Part shown: positions 60,519-64,000 of the stretch, piece after piece
Numbering within the stretch: position 1 is the stretch's first letter
How the letters are laid out: every line of letters starts with the position of its first letter
Origin: DATFTE01 sp963802575
GTDB lineage: Bacteria > Acidobacteriota > Terriglobia > Terriglobales > Acidobacteriaceae
DNA length: 64,000 bases
Direction of reading: 5' to 3'
Assembly: GCA_963802575.1 (NCBI GenBank)
Contig: CAWDJF010000008.1
Location: 248,001 to 312,000 of the forward strand
The notes under the pieces: generated by a model
The model's input: the letters and a program-made list of their open reading frames with translations, nothing else
Databases searched by the model: none
Told to the model about the DNA's origin: nothing
Made by a program: the position numbers and the translations under genes

Positions 60519-60995
60519 TCAGATGTCTGAATTCAGCCAGAGCCAGCGGTAGTCTTCCTGCTTTCTCACCAATCCCGCGCGCACTGGATTCTGAGCTATG
60601 TACTGGCATTTTTCTTTTAGGCTCTCATCGGAGCGTAGGACGTGATCGAGCGATTCCTCCTGCCACACCGGTCCGCTTGTGCCCAGCAGCCGGTTGATGC
60701 GGTGGGCGGTCGTCCCTTTAAGACACTGCAAGATATCGACGAGAGGTATAGGCCAGCCATCCTTCCCACGTAGCGGAACGAAGAGGGTATGAACATGATT
60801 GGGCATGATGACGGCCGCATATAGGTAGACTCTGCGAGCTTCGTAATCCCTGAGAATGTGATTGAGGACGATGGTGCGGGCTGCGTCTGAGAGGATCAGT
60901 CCAGCTGTGGGGAAGGTAACGAAGACGGGAGCGTCGGGCCGTTGCATATGTGGCAGACGGCGACGATAGGAATACTTGGTTTCGCTTGGAGGCAT
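60519..60995 (-). CDS. RAYT (REP-associated tyrosine transposase)
   Basis: 158 residues from ATG 60995. It has the HUH motif MPNHVHTLF (His67, His69) and the downstream Tyr132 in QYIAQNPVRAGLV, which is the catalytic tyrosine region (YIxxNPVxAGLV) of Y1 transposases of the TnpA_REP (Transposase_17) family. The protein is shorter than IS200/IS605 TnpA but of usual RAYT size. It nicks single-stranded DNA at REP sequences. It sits between two nearly identical 160-bp repeats carrying REP hairpins, the standard REPtron layout. Confidence 0.94.
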   Translation of the reverse strand: MPPSETKYSYRRRLPHMQRPDAPVFVTFPTAGLILSDAARTIVLNHILRDYEARRVYLYAAVIMPNHVHTLFVPLRGKDGWPIPLVDILQCLKGTTAHRINRLLGTSGPVWQEESLDHVLRSDESLKEKCQYIAQNPVRAGLVRKQEDYRWLWLNSDI

Positions 60996-61059
60996 GAAAT
61001 CAGCCTGGTCGTTCTCCGGATGTGTTGTCTGTGGTGGATGAACATGGCGGATGTTTGCC

Positions 61060-61218
61060 TGCCCAATGTGGCGCGGGCGCCCTCGCCCGCGTCTAGCCAA
61101 AGCCAAAGGCGGTAGTTTCCAAACGGGACTTACCAACCAAAAGAAACTTGGATCGTTCTGAGCACAAGAGCTTGAGTTTCTGCTCCTGGTCAGACGCGAG
61201 CGAGGGCGCCCGCGCCAC
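61060..61218. repeat. 160-bp REP-containing direct repeat, right copy
   Basis: 159 bp, same two hairpins (CGCGGGCG/CGCCCGCG at 61071-61091 and GCGAGCGAGGGCGCCCGCGC near its end, the last with weakened stem). It differs from the left copy at only a few positions (for example GTCTAGCC for GTCTGGCC). Confidence 0.92.
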
Positions 61219-61285
61219 ACTTACAACTCAAGACAAAAAGGGCCCGGCTTGCGCCCGGTTCTTGCGTTTGTGCCCCATTTGTCGA

Positions 61286-62206
61286 CTAGGGCAGAACCAT
61301 CATGCCGTGAATGACTCCCGCACTATCAGTGTAGCGTCCCACGATGTCTCCGACGTTGTTCACGCCGCGACAGCGGGTTTCGGTAGCGATGGGGAAATTA
61401 ACTTTGCTGAATGTAGTTCCCTTCTTCTGGTACCCAGAGTACGGGCCCACATTCTGTACACAGCTTCCGGCGCAAAACAGCCCCACAACGGTGCCCGAAT
61501 CGTTGATTCGATCCGCCGCAGTGGTGTTCGAGCCCGGAGGATCGATCGTGGTAAAGGTTGTGCCATTCGCCAACTGGAATCCGTGCTGTTGGCCGGCGGT
61601 ATCGATGTAGATTCCCACCATGTTCGTCCCCGTGTTGTCGATGCCTGTTAACTCGGTGAGGGTAGCGCCATTCGGGGCATTAAATGTGGTGTAAGTTGTT
61701 CCCGAGAGTGTGAAGCCGTGGAAAAGTCCATCGCTGCCGACATAGGTGCCCACGATGGTACCGGCGCTATTGATGCTCCACGCGTTTGTAAGGGTTGAGC
61801 CTGGCGGATCGATCTTCTTGTAGGTTCCTTTACTGAAACTGAATCCATGCTCAACGCCGGCGGAATCGAAGTACCAGCCCACCACCGTATTGCTGTCATT
61901 GATCCCGTAAGCGAACGCCTGGGTGGAGCCCGGTGGTTTAAGGAACTTGAAAGTGGTCGGGTTGATCTGTACCCATGCGCGAGCGATCCCGCCACTTGCG
62001 CAAAGGCTGGTCATGCAATCAAAACCGACGATGAAGCCATTCGCGTTGATGTCATTCGCGTCCGTCTCAGCCGCGCCGGGAACGTCGATGGTGATGAAGA
62101 CCGGAGCTGGGGGTTTTTGGGCGTGGAGTCCGGGAGCGGTGAGGGCGAGCGAAAAGGCGAGGGAGAAGCAAAGCGCGAGGAAAGAACTGATTCTCTTCGT
62201 AGCCAT
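61286..62206 (-). CDS. Exported HAF-repeat beta-propeller-like protein
   Basis: 306 residues from ATG 62206, with AGGAGG upstream. Signal peptide about 1-29. The mature part has six or more repeats of about 40 residues of the HAF family: INDSNTVVGWYFDSAGVEHGF, INSAGTIVGTYVGSDGLFHGF, IDNTGTNMVGIYIDTAGQQHGF and INDSGTVVGLFC, with intervening PPGST segments. Such proteins are extracellular propellers of unknown ligand, common in Acidobacteriota. The upstream region holds a palindromic element and a REP remnant. Confidence 0.9.
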   Translation of the reverse strand: MATKRISSFLALCFSLAFSLALTAPGLHAQKPPAPVFITIDVPGAAETDANDINANGFIVGFDCMTSLCASGGIARAWVQINPTTFKFLKPPGSTQAFAYGINDSNTVVGWYFDSAGVEHGFSFSKGTYKKIDPPGSTLTNAWSINSAGTIVGTYVGSDGLFHGFTLSGTTYTTFNAPNGATLTELTGIDNTGTNMVGIYIDTAGQQHGFQLANGTTFTTIDPPGSNTTAADRINDSGTVVGLFCAGSCVQNVGPYSGYQKKGTTFSKVNFPIATETRCRGVNNVGDIVGRYTDSAGVIHGMMVLP

Positions 62207-62328
62207 GTCTGGCCTCCTGGAATTTTGGGCGCGCCATCGTACGTAGACTGCCTGTCGCCTGTCAATTGGAGTCATGGTGCTCTGGACGGGCGTCCTACAG
62301 GGAAGGCAAGTCTTCGTTTTCCTTTTTG

Positions 62329-62419
62329 GACGTCATCCTGGGCCCCGGTAGGGCGTAGGATCTGGCGTGCAGTGGCCCGGTGGTTCTGCGCGCCAGATCC
62401 CTCGCTTCGGGACGGCGTC
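62329..62419. repeat. Palindromic dispersed element, copy C
   Basis: Outer arms GACGTCATCC (62329-62338) and the weaker GACGGCGTC (62411-62419); inner arms GGATCTGGCG and CGCCAGATCC, perfect at 10 bp. It has the CCAGATCCCTCGCTTCGG segment shared with copies A and B. It lies between the HAF and BNR genes. Confidence 0.8.
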
Positions 62420-62449
62420 AGTTTGGGGTCCGCTACCGAGATTGTTTTT

Positions 62450-62475
62450 CCTGGTCAGACCCGGGCGGGGCCCTG
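62450..62475. repeat. REP remnant
   Basis: CCTGGTCAGACCCGGGCGGG matches the right half of the RAYT-flanking repeat (TCCTGGTCAG, then CGGGCGGG) and is cut short. Likely a decayed REP. Confidence 0.55.
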
Positions 62476-62581
62476 TCATGTTAGTCAGTTAGTCAACGTT
62501 GACTGGGGAAGAAAATCGATCTAAGTTGTCATCCTCACCTCAGGCCGAACCCAGAAATCTTCCAGCCGTGTGGAGGTCGCC

Positions 62582-64000
62582 ATGCGAAAGTCTCTCTCAC
62601 TCACAGCCGTCGCAGTGTCATTGGCCGTGTTACTGACAACGGCTGTGGCGCAATCTCAGCTAAGAGCACCGATCTCCGAGGCATCGCGAATTGAAACCTC
62701 GAATCCACAGTCGCTGACGTGCAGTCCGGCACCGTGCGTGCTGCCCAACGTCCAGGTTTCAGAAGGCGGAATGCCGGTCACTGCTGGAGTCATCAGCGTA
62801 AATCCCAACAACTCGAAGCAGTTCATTGTGGCTACTGAGGACGGCAACTGCCCCCCGTATCAGATAGGTATTTCGGCTTCGGGTAATGGCGGAGGGAGAT
62901 GGAATTCAGCTTGCGTCTATCCGGTCTTAGGTGATGCTGCCTCCCCATTGGCTGGTTACGACTTGAGCGGACATGCCTTCGTTGGCCAGCTGTACTCGGG
63001 GCAAGGAGATGGACCATGGGGCGTCACGGTTTCCAGTTCCACGAATAACGGCAGGACTTGGAGCCCCCCAGTCAGTGCCACCTACTACGAGCCCGACTAC
63101 TTTACCTGGTTGCCCTGGATGACGGTGGATGCCAATCCCGGCAGTCCCAACAAAAATGCAATTTACGTTTCCTCACCCCAGATCCAAACCGTTGGGAATT
63201 CGTAGAACTCGCAGCTCTGGATCGCTCACTCGAACGATGTCGGGCAGAACTGGAGCGTCAATGTCGTTGATCCCCTGCAGAACAGCCCACTTAGTGACGG
63301 TTACAGTCATATCGCGGTTGGCGAGGATGGAACGGTCTACGTGGCATGGTTGCGTTGCGTCATAGGGGTGACAACCAACGATTGTGCGGGAAACAAGGGG
63401 CAGATTTTGTTTTCCGCTTCCACGGACGGCGGTAATACGTGGACCGCGGCCGTTCGCATCGCCACGGTTTCGTTGGTGAGTAACACCTCCTGTTACTTCG
63501 GTTGCCTTCCGGGAACTGTAGCCGCATGGATGAGCAACTTGCCGGCGCTGGCAGTTAGCGGCAACGGAGCAAGCGCCCAAATCTACGCGACGTTCTACAA
63601 CTGGACAGGCACGCAAATGCAGGTGCAGGTGGCGGCCTCTGCTAACGGAGGCGCTACGTGGCGCAAGCCGGTGCGGGTAACAACGTCGAACTTCGGCGAC
63701 GAGTTTTTCCCCTGGATCAGCATTGACGGCTCCGGCCGCCTGGTGGCGACGTGGATGGACCGGCGAAACGATCCCGCGAATCTGCTTTACCAACCATTCG
63801 TTGCCTATTCGACCGATCGGGGAAAGACGTTCCAGGGCGATCTTCCATTTTCCTCCATAATGTCGAATCCGATGCCCAGCGGCTCTTCGTTTTTCGATGC
63901 CTTTGGAGCTTACCGAAACCAAATTTCGGTAGGCGATACCACCTATGCAATTTGGATGGACACCCGAACCGGAGCATTCCAGATCGAAGTGGGAGGAGCG
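62582..64000 (+). pseudogene. Exported BNR-type propeller gene with in-frame TAG (3' end outside window)
   Basis: ATG 62582 has GGAGG 5 bp upstream, and a signal peptide (about 1-24, LAVLLTTAVAQSQ). Asp-box repeats appear (SSTNNGRTWSPPV; later STDGGNTWTAAV, ANGGATWRKPV and STDRGKTFQGDL). At codon 208, TAG (63203-63205) interrupts VGNS, and the frame continues with NSQLWIAHSNDVGQNWSVN to the window edge, with no other stop for 265 codons. The residue lost was probably Gln (CAG). The protein is an extracellular sialidase-fold propeller. The stop may be a mutation, a sequencing error, or a readthrough site. Confidence 0.85.

Larger units (their letters stand above)
60349..61218. mobile_element. 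REPtron: RAYT gene with flanking REP repeats
   Basis: The RAYT gene lies between 60349-60508 and 61060-61218, two nearly identical repeats in direct orientation. Related degenerate copies sit at 56118 and 62450. Together these suggest an active or recently active RAYT-REP system that has seeded the neighbouring intergenic regions. Confidence 0.85.

Noticed and set aside
17843..64000. Genome-wide recoding of TAG as an amino acid
   Set aside because: Several intact genes end at TAG at normal family length, so TAG works as stop; local mutation or error is simpler.

Overview
The window is chromosomal DNA of moderately high GC, dense with genes on both strands. It looks like an Acidobacteriota (Terriglobia-type) chromosome. 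This rests on protein families together rather than on any single marker: a very large Oar-like TonB-dependent receptor with an N-terminal carboxypeptidase-regulatory-like domain, a CadC-type winged-helix/TPR regulator, an M13 peptidase, a PEP-CTERM surface protein, a HAF-repeat secreted protein, and paired BNR-propeller and MoaD genes. No rRNA, tRNA or CRISPR array was found. The taxonomic call is inference.

Layout. 1-4.1 kb: a signalling block with a FixL/FixJ-like pair (kinase truncated by the window edge), a lone receiver, and a NarL/NarX-like pair. 4.3-8.6 kb: a small gene, a bacterial eRF1-like (baeRF-type) protein, an HdeD-like membrane protein, a secreted VOC protein, and a TetR/DoxX divergent pair. 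8.7-16.4 kb: an OmpR-type two-component system divergent from a TonB receptor, a beta-propeller and a lipoprotein metallophosphoesterase, probably one regulated envelope locus. 16.5-22.8 kb: ArsR/SRPBCC/DUF4256 operon, a perfect parS-like palindrome, a CadC-like regulator, a secreted protein, DinB and DUF1330 genes. 22.9-34.9 kb: metabolic and accessory genes (ProC-like, DUF1801, a DUF433/DUF5615 toxin-antitoxin pair between direct repeats, an interrupted AraC gene divergent from an aldo/keto reductase, M13 peptidase, nitrilase-like, hydrolases, SDR, PilZ protein).

35-47.5 kb: a minus-strand RraA/MFP/RND/TolC efflux operon whose TolC gene is broken, small secreted proteins, a rhodanese/TlpA thiol pair, and a flippase/P450 operon. 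47.6-58 kb: TetR, BNR-propeller/MoaD overlap pair, YCII, two cyclophilins (one cytosolic, one exported), dipeptidase, tandem UspA, a double-PilZ pseudo-receiver protein, a PEP-CTERM protein and DUF5655. 58-64 kb: a GAF/transmembrane/proline-rich protein, a RAYT transposase between two copies of a 160-bp REP-containing repeat, a HAF-repeat protein and a secreted BNR-type protein cut by an in-frame stop and running off the window.

Three cross-cutting observations deserve attention. First, a 16-bp perfect palindrome matching the ParB centromere consensus lies at 18451-18466. Second, four genes (DUF4256, AraC, TolC, BNR) each contain one in-frame TAA/TAG inside a reading frame that otherwise stays intact; in all four a Gln codon is one C-to-T change away. 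Third, the intergenic space carries several repeat families: RAYT-linked REPs, palindromic elements of about 90 bp, and a 79-bp duplication of the AraC gene's 3' end flanking the toxin-antitoxin pair. No clearly new multi-gene system can be claimed from sequence alone; the strongest candidates are listed as findings.
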